From the IMG/VR virus record IMGVR_UViG_3300026382_000175, positions 1 to 64,000 of that record: a stretch of DNA of 64,000 bases, one strand, 5' to 3'. Position numbers and translations under genes: made by a program. Shown here in pieces: positions 24,894 to 33,422 of the stretch; positions within the stretch are counted from its first letter, which is position 1; every line of letters starts with the position of its first letter. The DNA comes from a virus. The notes beneath the pieces are model-generated. The model had not been told where the DNA came from, did no database searches, and saw only the letters and a program-made list of their open reading frames with translations.

Positions 24894-26004
24894 TCAGCTT
24901 AAATTCCACTTATAACCATAGTCTTGTTTAATTGGTTCTGGACAAGAACCAATGTAGTTAAGAAACTTAATAGTCTCATCTGGGTTTAATCTGATAACTG
25001 GATATTTCTCTTTTGAAATATGATACTTAACTTTAATACCTACTTCACTAAACTTCTCAATTAAGAACCCTACATCTTCAAGTAAAAAAAGAATTCGTAT
25101 AAAGGTGAATATAAGGTCTTCTTTTCTTATTGTATCTCTTTATCAGACTCCCATCTCCAATATACCAATGTAAACAAACTATTGGAGTTAACTCCAAATC
25201 TTTTGGTACTATCTTTTTACCCTCTGGATACCATCTAAGATATTGCTCTGTTAGGCAAGGATAGGGTTTTGTTATAAAATGATAAGTAACACTGTTAAAT
25301 CGCTTATGTTCTTTCCTATAAATTCTTGAACACTCCAAACCTTCATCAATAAACTGTTGTCTTAGCCATTCTATATAATTCTTGTGTTTATCTCCATGTT
25401 GATAATAAGCATTTCCTTTTACTCTCTTATCTTTTGTTAAACAACCATCCCCTAAAAGAAGACCATCCAACATTTGTTTAAATTCTTCTGATAAAGTAAG
25501 ATTATAATTTTTAACAGTTGAACAGGCTTCTTTCTTCTCTCTCCTTTCTATATTGTGTCTTATCAACCAAATTCTTATAGTCTCATCGTCAACGCCTAAT
25601 TCCTTTGCAATCTGGCAAGAAGATTTCCTGTTTACTACATACTCCTGATATAACCGATCTTTATCCATATAAGGTTTAAATTCTTCTCTTGTCTTAAACC
25701 CAAACTTCTTAAAATAAAAGTCCAACGATGGAGGAATAATACCACATTCCCTAGCTATCTGAGATTTAGACTTCTTTAGAACATAATACTGATAATAAAG
25801 CCAATCCTTATCCTTGTAATACTCCTTCTTATTAAGATTTTTCTTTACATTAGGTTCTCTTCTTGGAATGTCAAACCTGATTAACCAATTTCTTATTGTA
25901 GCAGGGTCAACTTTTAACTCTTTTGCTATCTGTCTGGTAGACTTGCCTAATTCCCAATATTGGTGATAAAGCCAATCTTTATCCTTATAAGGTTTGTTTA
26001 CCAC
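24894..26004 (-). pseudogene. LAGLIDADG homing endonuclease gene, broken by a 1-base frameshift
   Basis: The intact frame runs from 26004 to a TGA inside 25078-25090. Three DNA-binding HTH repeats come first (about residues 5-50, 65-105, 112-155; each KDKDWLYxQY..KSxxQIAKELGVD..IRxWLIR). The two LAGLIDADG-type helices follow (LDGLLLGDGCL and LHWYIGDGSL). After a run of seven T on the minus strand (25084-25090) the frame breaks. With one T fewer it continues NSFLLEDVGFLIEKFSEVG and ends ..YKWNLS at 24894, a normal family C-terminus of about 369 residues in total. It is either a decayed gene or a homopolymer sequencing error. Confidence 0.85.
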
Positions 26005-26013
26005 TTATAACCT

Positions 26014-26610
26014 CTACAACAATATTGAGGTTTGTCTTAAGGTTTCAATTGTATCTTCATAAAGCTTTTGTCCTTCAGATGCAAGTATTTCGGAATCATT
26101 GGTAATTGGAAGATCATTCAATGAAAAGCTTCTCCTACTCCTAGCTAATCCCATTAAGAACTCTGCTGTTATTAAGTCTAGGTAAAGCTCATCCTCAAGT
26201 TCTATAAACTTTTTACCTGAATCATCAGTTTTGATTTCCCACTCAAACCAAGCTACAACTTCTGCTTTACCATTGAAGTTAGTGTAGAGAGTAGGTTTCC
26301 TATACTCCCACTCTATAAATGGGGTATTTCCAGATTGAGTAGCTATTTGTAGTAGTGGATTGAATACAGTAGAGTAGCAAGGATTTACATCTGATATGTA
26401 GTAAGGTATGTTTTCAGTAAAAGTGTATTGGTAGTTAGTTAGGGTTATAAAGAGCTTTTCCCTAATAGGTTTATACTTAGAGTAAGTTTTGAGAGTCTTT
26501 TTAACTAAAACCTCAAACTTATCGTAGTCTAGCTCTACATCATCTTTACCTATTAAGAACTGACCTGAACGGATAAGGATTAAGTTAAAGAGCTCTTCCA
26601 AGGTTAACAT
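26014..26610 (-). CDS. Putative neck/head-tail adaptor protein
   Basis: This is a 198-residue protein with an N-terminal helix (LTLEELFNLILIRSGQFL), a central strand segment (LFITLTNYQYTFTENIPYYISDV) and a helical end. The style and size fit adaptor or neck proteins found a few genes after the portal in T4-related phages, but no specific match can be claimed. Its last 25 residues are duplicated at 24814-24890, so its present 3' end may have come with the endonuclease. Confidence 0.55.
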   Translation of the reverse strand: MLTLEELFNLILIRSGQFLIGKDDVELDYDKFEVLVKKTLKTYSKYKPIREKLFITLTNYQYTFTENIPYYISDVNPCYSTVFNPLLQIATQSGNTPFIEWEYRKPTLYTNFNGKAEVVAWFEWEIKTDDSGKKFIELEDELYLDLITAEFLMGLARSRRSFSLNDLPITNDSEILASEGQKLYEDTIETLRQTSILL

Positions 26611-26613
26611 TGA

Positions 26614-26862
26614 TTAATCCTCTTTCTTAGGTTTCCTACCTCTCTTAGGTTTAAAGTCTTGCTTTACCTCTTTAGGAGAATCTTCTTTAATAGATTGAGG
26701 TTTAGGTTCTTCAGTTACTACCTTTAGTACTCCTTTAGTGAGGAGTAGTTTTACTGGAGGTAAGTTAGCTAGGTCTTTAGAGTATTGAGTAGGGAATTCG
26801 TATCTTTTGCCTCTGTAGTTTACTATGACCTTACCTTTAGCAGTAGGTTTTATAGTTTTCAT
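26614..26862 (-). CDS. Small protein with beta domain and basic tail, unknown
   Basis: This is an 82-residue protein. A short beta domain (GKVIVNYRGKRYEFPTQYS) is followed by a Lys/Pro/Glu tail ending RGRKPKKED. It has the same layout as the protein at 15953-16162. It lies 3 bases from the next gene and has a clear SD. A structural or DNA-contacting role is possible. Confidence 0.5.
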   Translation of the reverse strand: MKTIKPTAKGKVIVNYRGKRYEFPTQYSKDLANLPPVKLLLTKGVLKVVTEEPKPQSIKEDSPKEVKQDFKPKRGRKPKKED

Positions 26863-26874
26863 AATTAATCCTCC

Positions 26875-27480
26875 TTAACTTACCTTACACTTTTTAAGCT
26901 TAAACTTAGGTTTTAAAGATTGAGCTTTTACTCTTTTAAGATTAGCTTTAACTATCTCAGGTAATTTACCTTTCCTTACTAGAGGTAATCTTTCTCTACG
27001 ATTACCTCTTATAACATGGTAAGACTCAGGTATTAGCTTACCAGCTAAGAATAGAGCTGATACTACAGATTTCTTAAGCCAAGTTAGAGGTTCATCCCAA
27101 TCTATTCCTGCTGATATAGTGTAGTAAGCTAGTGGAACTTCTAAATTGGTTAGGTTTACTTCTATTGGTTCATCATCTGGACTAACTACTACTGCTAAGA
27201 CTTCGTTATCTACTACTGTAAAGAATACATCTACCTCTTCCTTAGTTTCAGGATTAGTAAACCTGATTAAGAGCTCTCCTGTGTTAGGGTCAAAGGAAAG
27301 GATTTTAGGTTCTATGTTAGAGTAGCCTAAGTAGTTGAGGTACTCTTTAAACCTGTTTTCCAACTCCTGTATGTCTAACTCTACTTCATCATAGGTTATT
27401 AAAGCTAGAGGGTTGCTAGGAATAACTCCTAGAGTAGATAAGTCTTCTAACATCTGGTTAAGTTGTTGGATTAGCTTCAT
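26875..27480 (-). CDS. Portal-adjacent protein, unknown
   Basis: This is a 201-residue protein directly after portal, overlapping its end by 23 bases. The N-terminal half is acidic and beta-rich (FDPNTGELLIRFTNPETKEE); the C-terminus is strongly basic (KGKLPEIVKANLKRVK...LKKCKVS). Prohead core proteins can lie here, but no specific family is recognised. Confidence 0.5.
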   Translation of the reverse strand: MKLIQQLNQMLEDLSTLGVIPSNPLALITYDEVELDIQELENRFKEYLNYLGYSNIEPKILSFDPNTGELLIRFTNPETKEEVDVFFTVVDNEVLAVVVSPDDEPIEVNLTNLEVPLAYYTISAGIDWDEPLTWLKKSVVSALFLAGKLIPESYHVIRGNRRERLPLVRKGKLPEIVKANLKRVKAQSLKPKFKLKKCKVS

Positions 27481-28972
27481 AGTCTTGTTCCTCTCCAGGG
27501 AGTTGAATTAAGGAGTCTAAACCTATCTTACTGAGTTCGTTGTTAAGGTATTCAGCAAAACCTTCTGTGTTTACATATTGAGAAAGGTTTTCATCACTCT
27601 GTAAGTCATTAACAAACCTGTGGATGTCTGAAAGGTTTTGAGTTATGGTTACTGCGTACTCAATCTTATCTAAGTCGTCTATATTGATGATTGAGTTGGT
27701 AAACCTAATTGAAAAGTCTTCAGGAGTTACTGATATACCTTTGTTAATAAGGTGGATAAGGGTAAGCTCTCTTAATCCATCTACAATAGCTTTCTGTATG
27801 TACTTAAGCTTACGATAGTACCTAGAGTACCTCTTTAAGATTTCATTCTTAGTACTATCTCCTGAGTTGAAAACAAGCTCAGGAGGAATACCTACACTGG
27901 TTAATATAACTTGCCTTAAGTCCTGAATTGAATCTAACAGGTTGGAGGACTCTTCAGGTTTGTAGTCCAGTTTAGTAATTTGACCTTTCTCTGAGGTAAC
28001 AGGTATTACTTTTATCCTACCAGCTCCTTTTAGGATTTCCACTATTGAGAGCTGGTCTAGGTCTTTATCTACTGATACACCTAGAGAATTAAGCTTCCTC
28101 TCTAGTTGTTTAGCAAAGTCTGAAGCTTCCTCAGGAGACATAGTAGGAGATACATATACTCCTACTACATTACCTTTAGAGAGGAGTTGAATTTGAGAAG
28201 CAGGTACTAACTTTTCTAGTAAGTCAAGTTCTTTAATCTTCTTAATAACTCCTGATGTAAAGAGAGGAGTTCCTATCTTAAGGAAGGAGGGTAGCTTCTT
28301 CCTCTCTTCCTCACTAAAGTAAGATAAGAACCCTTTACCTAGCCTTAACCTGATTCTTCTAGCATTAACAAAGAATACTACGAAGTCTGTTGGATTATAG
28401 TAGAAGTTAGGTTTGCCTTTATCATCTAACTTGAGGTAGAACTCCAAATCAGTCCCTTTATAGAAAGGTATTACTTCATAAGGTAAATAATCATCTTTGA
28501 TTTCTACTATACCTTGACCTTCCTCTATTATTGGCTTAAGAGTGTAAGAACCGAAAGCTATTAGGTCTGGAGTTATGTCCTGTACTAACCTATCTATATC
28601 AAACCTAAGTTGAAAGTCTTCTAGAGCTTTAGCTAATTCTGGATTATCAATATTAGGAGTTATCTCTATAATGTTGTCTGATGATACATCAGGAGTTAAT
28701 GTATCAAAGGTAAATTGGTCTAGGATTACTTCTGCTATATAGGTTTCTCTTACCCTCTCTATTTCCTTGTAAAACTTTTGATAATCCCTAGAAACCTCTA
28801 GGTACTTAGAAACTACCTCTGTTATTACTTTGTAGTCTTTTTGAGTAAACTGAATTGGAGAGTTAGTTGAATTGGTTTGAGTTGGTTTGTAGTTTTCAGG
28901 TAAGTTTAGCTCTAACCCTAAACCTGAGAGTATTTTAGATAGCAATCCCATTTTAGTTTCCTTGTCATTCAA
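27458..28972 (-). CDS. Portal protein, gp20-like
   Basis: This is a 504-residue protein, downstream of terminase and the phosphoesterase. The middle part has the portal layout: LPYEVIPFYKGTDLEFYLKLDDKG..., PTDFVVFFVNARRIRLRLGKG, then LRQVILTSVGIPPELVFN (the 'lGIP' element before the channel), and a long C-terminal helix region KRYSRYYRKLKYIQKAI. It forms the dodecameric DNA gate of the head. The start overlaps the phosphoesterase stop by 8 bases. Length is near that of T4 gp20 (524). Confidence 0.85.
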   Translation of the reverse strand: MNDKETKMGLLSKILSGLGLELNLPENYKPTQTNSTNSPIQFTQKDYKVITEVVSKYLEVSRDYQKFYKEIERVRETYIAEVILDQFTFDTLTPDVSSDNIIEITPNIDNPELAKALEDFQLRFDIDRLVQDITPDLIAFGSYTLKPIIEEGQGIVEIKDDYLPYEVIPFYKGTDLEFYLKLDDKGKPNFYYNPTDFVVFFVNARRIRLRLGKGFLSYFSEEERKKLPSFLKIGTPLFTSGVIKKIKELDLLEKLVPASQIQLLSKGNVVGVYVSPTMSPEEASDFAKQLERKLNSLGVSVDKDLDQLSIVEILKGAGRIKVIPVTSEKGQITKLDYKPEESSNLLDSIQDLRQVILTSVGIPPELVFNSGDSTKNEILKRYSRYYRKLKYIQKAIVDGLRELTLIHLINKGISVTPEDFSIRFTNSIINIDDLDKIEYAVTITQNLSDIHRFVNDLQSDENLSQYVNTEGFAEYLNNELSKIGLDSLIQLPGEEQDYEANPTT

Positions 28973-29738
28973 AGGTTAAGTGTTCTATCTTTAGGTTAAA
29001 ACTTCTTTTAGTAGCATTAGGTATGTTAGGTAGTTCTATCTTTACAGTACCATTCACACTGGGAGGATAGGCCTGAGCTGAACCATATCCTCCATACTCC
29101 ATAGAGAAGGAAGGAACATTTATGTAGTAGGTTTTGTGGAATCTAATCCTAGAATGTTTTCTATCTATTATGTACTTTTGGTCTGCTGTTATTATGAAGT
29201 CGTGAGTGTGGCCTGTTAGGATTATATCTGCATTAGGGAAGATATTACCAAACCTGTGCAAATTGTTTATCTTACCTCCCTTTAACCTGCCTCCTCCTAT
29301 TCCATGATGCAACACTAAGTACCAAGCTGTTTTAGGTAGAGAAACTTTTAAGACTAGAAAGTCTGGAGAATAGAATCTTTCTAAGTTTAGCTTTCTCATT
29401 AAGAGGGATAGGATATCTAATCCTACTGATTTGGATATACGGTTCTCGTGGTTTCCACTTACTACTCCTATTATCCTATCTCTAATAGGTTTTAAGACTG
29501 AAACTGCTAACCTTATCTCTTCATCTATTGACTTAGCCTTGTAAGGATTACCTTTACTACCTATGATAGCTGATTCTAACAAGTCTCCTAATAATACTAC
29601 CCTAACATTAGGGTTAGATGTTATATAGTTAAGAACTGAGTGGATTTTGCGTAGGTTACAGGTTTCTGAACCTAAATGTAAGTCTGATAGAGGTAGGAGT
29701 TCTATTGAGTCTTGTTCTTTTATTGTTATGAACTTCAC
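28965..29738 (-). CDS. Calcineurin-like metallophosphoesterase
   Basis: This is a 257-residue protein with the full two-metal motif set: LSDLHLGSE (DxH), VVLLGDLLES (GDxxE), VVSGNHENR (GNHE), LVLHHGIGGG, and ILTGHTHDF (GHxH). It therefore hydrolyses phosphate esters, possibly nucleic acid or a nucleotide. It sits between terminase and portal, overlapping portal; a DNA-processing or signalling role during packaging is speculation. A different phosphoesterase (gp47-like) is encoded at 62342-63301. Confidence 0.85.
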   Translation of the reverse strand: MKFITIKEQDSIELLPLSDLHLGSETCNLRKIHSVLNYITSNPNVRVVLLGDLLESAIIGSKGNPYKAKSIDEEIRLAVSVLKPIRDRIIGVVSGNHENRISKSVGLDILSLLMRKLNLERFYSPDFLVLKVSLPKTAWYLVLHHGIGGGRLKGGKINNLHRFGNIFPNADIILTGHTHDFIITADQKYIIDRKHSRIRFHKTYYINVPSFSMEYGGYGSAQAYPPSVNGTVKIELPNIPNATKRSFNLKIEHLTFE

Positions 29739-29754
29739 ATTCAGAACCTCTTAA

Positions 29755-31620
29755 TCAATCAAAATAGCTACCCCAAAACAGTTGAGTTAGAGTTTGGTTT
29801 TGTTGAGAGGTATTACTTACTTCTGCTTTATGAATCCTTTGGAAAGCTAACTGTTTGATTAAATCTTTATTAGTTACTAAATTCCAATAAACTCCTACTA
29901 CTGCATCAGCACCATCTTTACTACCTTTAGTTCCATCAGGGAACTCTTGAGGGTGATCTATTTTCTTACCTATATCCTCTACATGTAATAACTCTTTAAT
30001 CAGTAAGTCGTGTTTAGGTATCCAAACTCTTTCCTCATATATAGCGTCTCTGAAGGAGAGGTAAGGGTCTTTAGTTCTATCTACTGATAAGAGAGCTGTT
30101 TTATAACCCATCTGGGTTAACTGTTGCCTCATATCCTCAGACTGAAACCCATCAATAGTTACCATTGCTATTGGGTAACCTAATCTAGAAAGGTCTACTA
30201 TGAATTGTCTTATCTTGTAAAATGGAATTCTCTCCCCTGGTAGAGGTTCTAAATAAGCTACGAAATCTATAACTACTTCTGGTTCAGAAAAAGAGTGTTT
30301 TTCTAAAGTTAGTGGGTCAACTCTTTCTATTGTTTTGTAGCCTTTTATGTAACCTGAAGCTATACCTGTCCTATCTCCTGTTATGGAAAGGTCTATATGA
30401 ATAACTCTAGGGCACTCTTTAAAGAGTGGGTTCTTTAGGTAGTTTATGTTGAAGTAGTTAATTAAGACATCTGATTTGTCGTTAAAGGATAATCTAATTA
30501 TCTGTTGGTTAACAGGGTTAGTAACTGAAGCTTGTTTTATGAGTATGTTTTTAGTTTTGAATATCCTATGGGTTGAACCTACTGAATAACCAGCTAAGTC
30601 TCTTATGGCATTGTGTAAGTCTAACTCAAATTTATCCTTTAGCTCTATTGGAACTTCTATTACCTTAGTTTCATCTATGTATTGCAGTTGGGACTCATCT
30701 TCTATTATGAATGGATCAGTAGTTTCATCTCCTATGAAAACCTTAAAGGTTTCACCTGAATAAATACCTAGATGTTTCTTAACTTCCCATATAGGGTATT
30801 GGAAGATTATTACTCCTTGCTTACCTCTTACCTTTTCTGCATGCTGGGAAACGAAATCAGTAGGAGATTTCTCAGAAGACACTAAGCAAAGATGTCCTGG
30901 AAGTTTGCCACCAGCTTGAGCAAACCTAGATTCCATTCTTCTAAGGAGTGCATTGTAAGACTCTTGAGCTTGGTTAGATATTACATCAAAGTTAGCTTCA
31001 TCAAGTATTCCTCCAAATACAGCCATACCAAGAGTGTGGGTAAACCTAGAACCTGCTACTATACCTATGTTATTAACAAATCTGATTTCAGATGTTTTCC
31101 TATTCTCAGCATCTAAATGTTCTTGGAAGAACTCTGAGTTAGCTATTAGGTTCTTAAATGGTTCATATAAAACCTGATCAGCCAATCCTAGTGTAGCGTT
31201 GAAGAGAGCTATTACTATCCTATCAGTAGGAATTAAGTTAAACTTTTTATGAGGATTTTCCAATAGGAGAAGTTTATAAAGATCATAAAGTGTTATAACC
31301 CTTGCTATTGAACTCTTGCCAACCCCTATCGCACCTCGCAAGATGCACTCATAATAAGGAGAGTAGAATGGGTTAGGAAAGATTGTTTTTAGAGCTTCTT
31401 TCCATAATGGGTATATCTTACCTCCTAAAGAAAGGCCTAAATACTTAGGATGTTCTATAAAGGTTATTATGTCTACTGGAACTTCTTTATAGCCCTCTAA
31501 TTCAGCATATAGTTGGAATAAAGATTGAGGGTCATTTTGGAACTTCTCTATTAGCTTCTTTAGTATAGACCTCTCTTTAGGAGGTAAGGTTTTTAGTTTA
31601 TTGATTAGTTGGTTTAGCAT
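29755..31620 (-). CDS. Terminase large subunit, gp17-like
   Basis: This is a 621-residue protein. ATPase motifs: Walker A RGAIGVGKSS (about 95-104) and Walker B VFGGILDEAN (about 201-210). RNase H-like nuclease: VIHIDLSITGDRTG (Asp 410), MVTIDGFQSEDMRQQL, and KDGADAVVG near residue 585. It cuts and pumps DNA into proheads through the portal. The SD is weak (AAAGAG), and a folded RNA lies just upstream, so expression may be controlled. No small terminase subunit is recognised with certainty; the gene at 31770-32249 is a candidate by position. Confidence 0.92.
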   Translation of the reverse strand: MLNQLINKLKTLPPKERSILKKLIEKFQNDPQSLFQLYAELEGYKEVPVDIITFIEHPKYLGLSLGGKIYPLWKEALKTIFPNPFYSPYYECILRGAIGVGKSSIARVITLYDLYKLLLLENPHKKFNLIPTDRIVIALFNATLGLADQVLYEPFKNLIANSEFFQEHLDAENRKTSEIRFVNNIGIVAGSRFTHTLGMAVFGGILDEANFDVISNQAQESYNALLRRMESRFAQAGGKLPGHLCLVSSEKSPTDFVSQHAEKVRGKQGVIIFQYPIWEVKKHLGIYSGETFKVFIGDETTDPFIIEDESQLQYIDETKVIEVPIELKDKFELDLHNAIRDLAGYSVGSTHRIFKTKNILIKQASVTNPVNQQIIRLSFNDKSDVLINYFNINYLKNPLFKECPRVIHIDLSITGDRTGIASGYIKGYKTIERVDPLTLEKHSFSEPEVVIDFVAYLEPLPGERIPFYKIRQFIVDLSRLGYPIAMVTIDGFQSEDMRQQLTQMGYKTALLSVDRTKDPYLSFRDAIYEERVWIPKHDLLIKELLHVEDIGKKIDHPQEFPDGTKGSKDGADAVVGVYWNLVTNKDLIKQLAFQRIHKAEVSNTSQQNQTLTQLFWGSYFD

Positions 31621-31650
31621 TATTGAACTCTTTTAGAGTGTTATGGATTT

Positions 31651-31719
31651 GCAAGGTAGGAGAAGGGAGGACTGGGACTCCCTTTACCTGAGTGGCCAAC
31701 TCAGGCTCTCCTACCCTGC
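31651..31719 (-). ncRNA. Three-way-junction RNA fold upstream of terminase
   Basis: On the minus strand, GCAGGGTAGGAGA pairs with TCTCCTACCTTGC over 13 bp (one G-U). Enclosed are two hairpins: CCTGAGT/ACTCAGG with a TGGCC loop, and AAGGGAG/CTCCCTT with a TCCCAGTC-type loop. On the plus strand the same outer stem has an A-C mismatch, so the minus-strand RNA is favoured. It ends 30 bases before the terminase ATG. It is not a tRNA (only two inner arms, no T-loop). It may be a cis-regulator, a packaging site or a stable small RNA. Confidence 0.65.
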
Positions 31720-31769
31720 CCCAGTCTGATATATGGGTTGTGAGGAATAATGTTTTGAGGTTGTATTAG

Positions 31770-32249
31770 CTATACTTCTAGATGTTCTACTACTGAACTT
31801 AGTATTTCCTTTAGGGTATTTCTGGTTTCTTGATTTATCTCTAGTTGCTCTAGTATAGAAGAGTCTTCTTCAGTTTCTACTACTCTTAACTCTACTGATT
31901 GAGATAACTTAGAAAGTTCTTTTAGGATTGGTACTAAGGACTTAAGGTTATTGAATACTGAGTTATAAGCTTGAACTAATCCATTATAGAACTCTACCTG
32001 TTCTATGAAGTTAGAGAAGTTAGCGTTAGAAAGTAATTCGTCTTCTAGGGTTTCAAGTTTCTCTCCTAGTTTTATCAGACGAGACATGTACTTTTTTATC
32101 ATTAACCTTGTAAAAGAAGCTACTTCTAACTTTAGGGAATCTAAGTCTGGGTCTAGTTTGAAATCCTTGGAATTACCTTCTAGGTAGTCTCTTAGAGAGG
32201 TTAGTTGTTTATCTAGTTCTGATTGAACCTTTATGTTAGGCTTTTTCAT
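31770..32249 (-). CDS. Helical coiled-coil protein, candidate small terminase
   Basis: This is a 159-residue, almost purely helical and acidic protein (LGEKLETLEDELLSNANFSNF; LKELSKLSQSVELRVVETEE). It is the gene just upstream of terminase large subunit, where T4 has gp16. Length and helical nature fit, but there is no obvious DNA-binding HTH, so the assignment is tentative. A hairpin lies in its leader. Confidence 0.5.
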   Translation of the reverse strand: MKKPNIKVQSELDKQLTSLRDYLEGNSKDFKLDPDLDSLKLEVASFTRLMIKKYMSRLIKLGEKLETLEDELLSNANFSNFIEQVEFYNGLVQAYNSVFNNLKSLVPILKELSKLSQSVELRVVETEEDSSILEQLEINQETRNTLKEILSSVVEHLEV

Positions 32250-32272
32250 TAGCTACCTCTTTAAGGTTAAAG

Positions 32273-32303
32273 AAAGGGTAGAGGGTTATTTCCTCTACCC
32301 TTT
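32273..32303. terminator. Strong hairpin, possible terminator of the upstream leftward genes
   Basis: A perfect 12-bp stem (AAAGGGTAGAGG / CCTCTACCCTTT) with a 7-base loop is followed on the minus strand by TTTCTTTAAC, a weak T-tract. It lies 24 bases upstream of ATG 32249, so it could separate metabolism genes from packaging genes or act as an attenuator. Confidence 0.6.
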
Positions 32304-32327
32304 AACTCTCCTGGTCAGGGAGGAGAG

Positions 32328-32408
32328 ATGAGGGGGAAGGAGGTCAGAATGGAATACAAAGTAAAGAGAATAGTTCAAGAAGGGAGAGTATTATTTAGCC
32401 TTAGCTAA
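32328..32408 (+). pseudogene. Short plus-strand frame resembling the 5' end of the primase-polymerase gene
   Basis: A 26-residue frame with two in-frame ATGs, each with an SD (GGGAGGAGAG and AAGGAGGTCAGA). From the second ATG (32349) it reads MEYKVKRIVQ, matching MEYRVERIVQ at 42378; DNA identity is about 26 of 31 by hand. Its leader, 32311-32332, is identical over 22 bases to that of the sigma-like gene (61624-61645). It lies against the local gene direction, so it is probably a relic of recombination or a leader peptide. Confidence 0.5.
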
Positions 32409-32449
32409 CCTAGTTAAGGTAAGTTAACTCTATTATAATAACTTGATAA

Positions 32450-32884
32450 TTATAATGGTACTTGATTAGGTAGGTTAGAAATTAAAGTTTGGATTGGATT
32501 GTTTATGTAGGAATAGGATTTAACTATACTTTGGATTAGATTAGCTAATGAACAGTCTTGGTCAAACTGGTAGTTTATTTCGTACTTCTCATTAAACTTG
32601 GACTCATCTATTAATAAGGAAAACTTTAGGTCTTTAGCTTTTATGTGGGTTAGGATTAGTTCTAATAAAGTAAGCATAAGGCTTCTGCTTACTTTAAGTC
32701 TTAACTTTTTATCAAACTGATAATACTTAAGAGGAATGGTTAGCATTAGTCCAGAGTTAATATCATTGGCTGTAAAGTGGTATTTAGGATAGCGTAGTGT
32801 GGAAGAGTAGGTTAGGTTTAGCAAGTAGGTTTTCCTTTTGCCCTTCTTTAATCTCCTTATGAAGTCTCTTTCTATAATCAACAT
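32450..32884 (-). CDS. Unknown protein next to the resolvase-like gene
   Basis: This is a 144-residue protein. The N-terminal part is basic (FIRRLKKGKRKTYLLNLTYS), the middle helical, and the end hydrophobic/polar (IKSYSYINNPIQTLISNLPN). It lies 13 bases from the nuclease gene, probably one operon. No family recognised. Confidence 0.45.
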   Translation of the reverse strand: MLIIERDFIRRLKKGKRKTYLLNLTYSSTLRYPKYHFTANDINSGLMLTIPLKYYQFDKKLRLKVSRSLMLTLLELILTHIKAKDLKFSLLIDESKFNEKYEINYQFDQDCSLANLIQSIVKSYSYINNPIQTLISNLPNQVPL

Positions 32885-32897
32885 GATTAGCTCTCCT

Positions 32898-33422
32898 TTA
32901 TACGTAAACTGGAGATAAACAGTAGTTAAGGAAGAAGTCTAACCAAGTTCCTATGTAATCATTATTAACGATGTAGAAAGGTAAAGATTCAGGTCTTTTA
33001 GGTAAGTAAAGGTTTAAAAGGTTGGAGAAGTCTGGTATTCTGTTTAAGTGATCAATGTTTACTATTGCTAAGGGTCGCATGTTATTGGTAGCAAATACTA
33101 TCATTGGGAATGGAAATACTCCAAAGTGTTCATAGTACTTATGAGAGGCTACTTCTAATTGGTTAACCCAATCCTTTAGTTCCGATGTAAAGGTTAGGAG
33201 TTGGTTGGCTGAAACTCTAGAACGCTTTTTACACTCTACTATTAAGTGAGGTCTTTTTATTGTGTCTGGAGAGAATACTATGTCTGAGTAGTCAACCTGG
33301 TAAGTACCTGAAGATAAGGCTCTGTGGCATTCATGTTTTTTAAGATTCCAACACTCTCTAAAGATTTTAGCTACCCTCTCTTCAAACTGCTTTCCCTTAT
33401 TCTTAGACCTATTTCTACCCAT
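32898..33422 (-). CDS. Hjc/RuvC-substitute-like PD-(D/E)XK nuclease
   Basis: This is a 174-residue protein. It opens with KNKGKQFEERVAKIF (the 'G..fE..va..l' helix), then VDYSDIVFSP (D) and PHLIVECKKR (ExK), in the order of archaeal-type Holliday junction resolvases and related nucleases. It likely resolves branched replication or recombination DNA before packaging, the job of endonuclease VII in T4. The location two genes upstream of terminase fits. The alternative is a generic restriction-like nuclease. Confidence 0.65.
   Translation of the reverse strand: MGRNRSKNKGKQFEERVAKIFRECWNLKKHECHRALSSGTYQVDYSDIVFSPDTIKRPHLIVECKKRSRVSANQLLTFTSELKDWVNQLEVASHKYYEHFGVFPFPMIVFATNNMRPLAIVNIDHLNRIPDFSNLLNLYLPKRPESLPFYIVNNDYIGTWLDFFLNYCLSPVYV

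Noticed and set aside
31651-31719. tRNA gene
   Set aside because: The fold has a closing stem and only two inner hairpins, no T-loop TTC sequence and no anticodon arm of standard size; it fits a three-way junction, not a cloverleaf.
32441-32456. Sigma-70 promoter from TTGATA and TATAAT on the plus strand
   Set aside because: The two boxes are only a few bases apart, so they cannot act together as -35 and -10.
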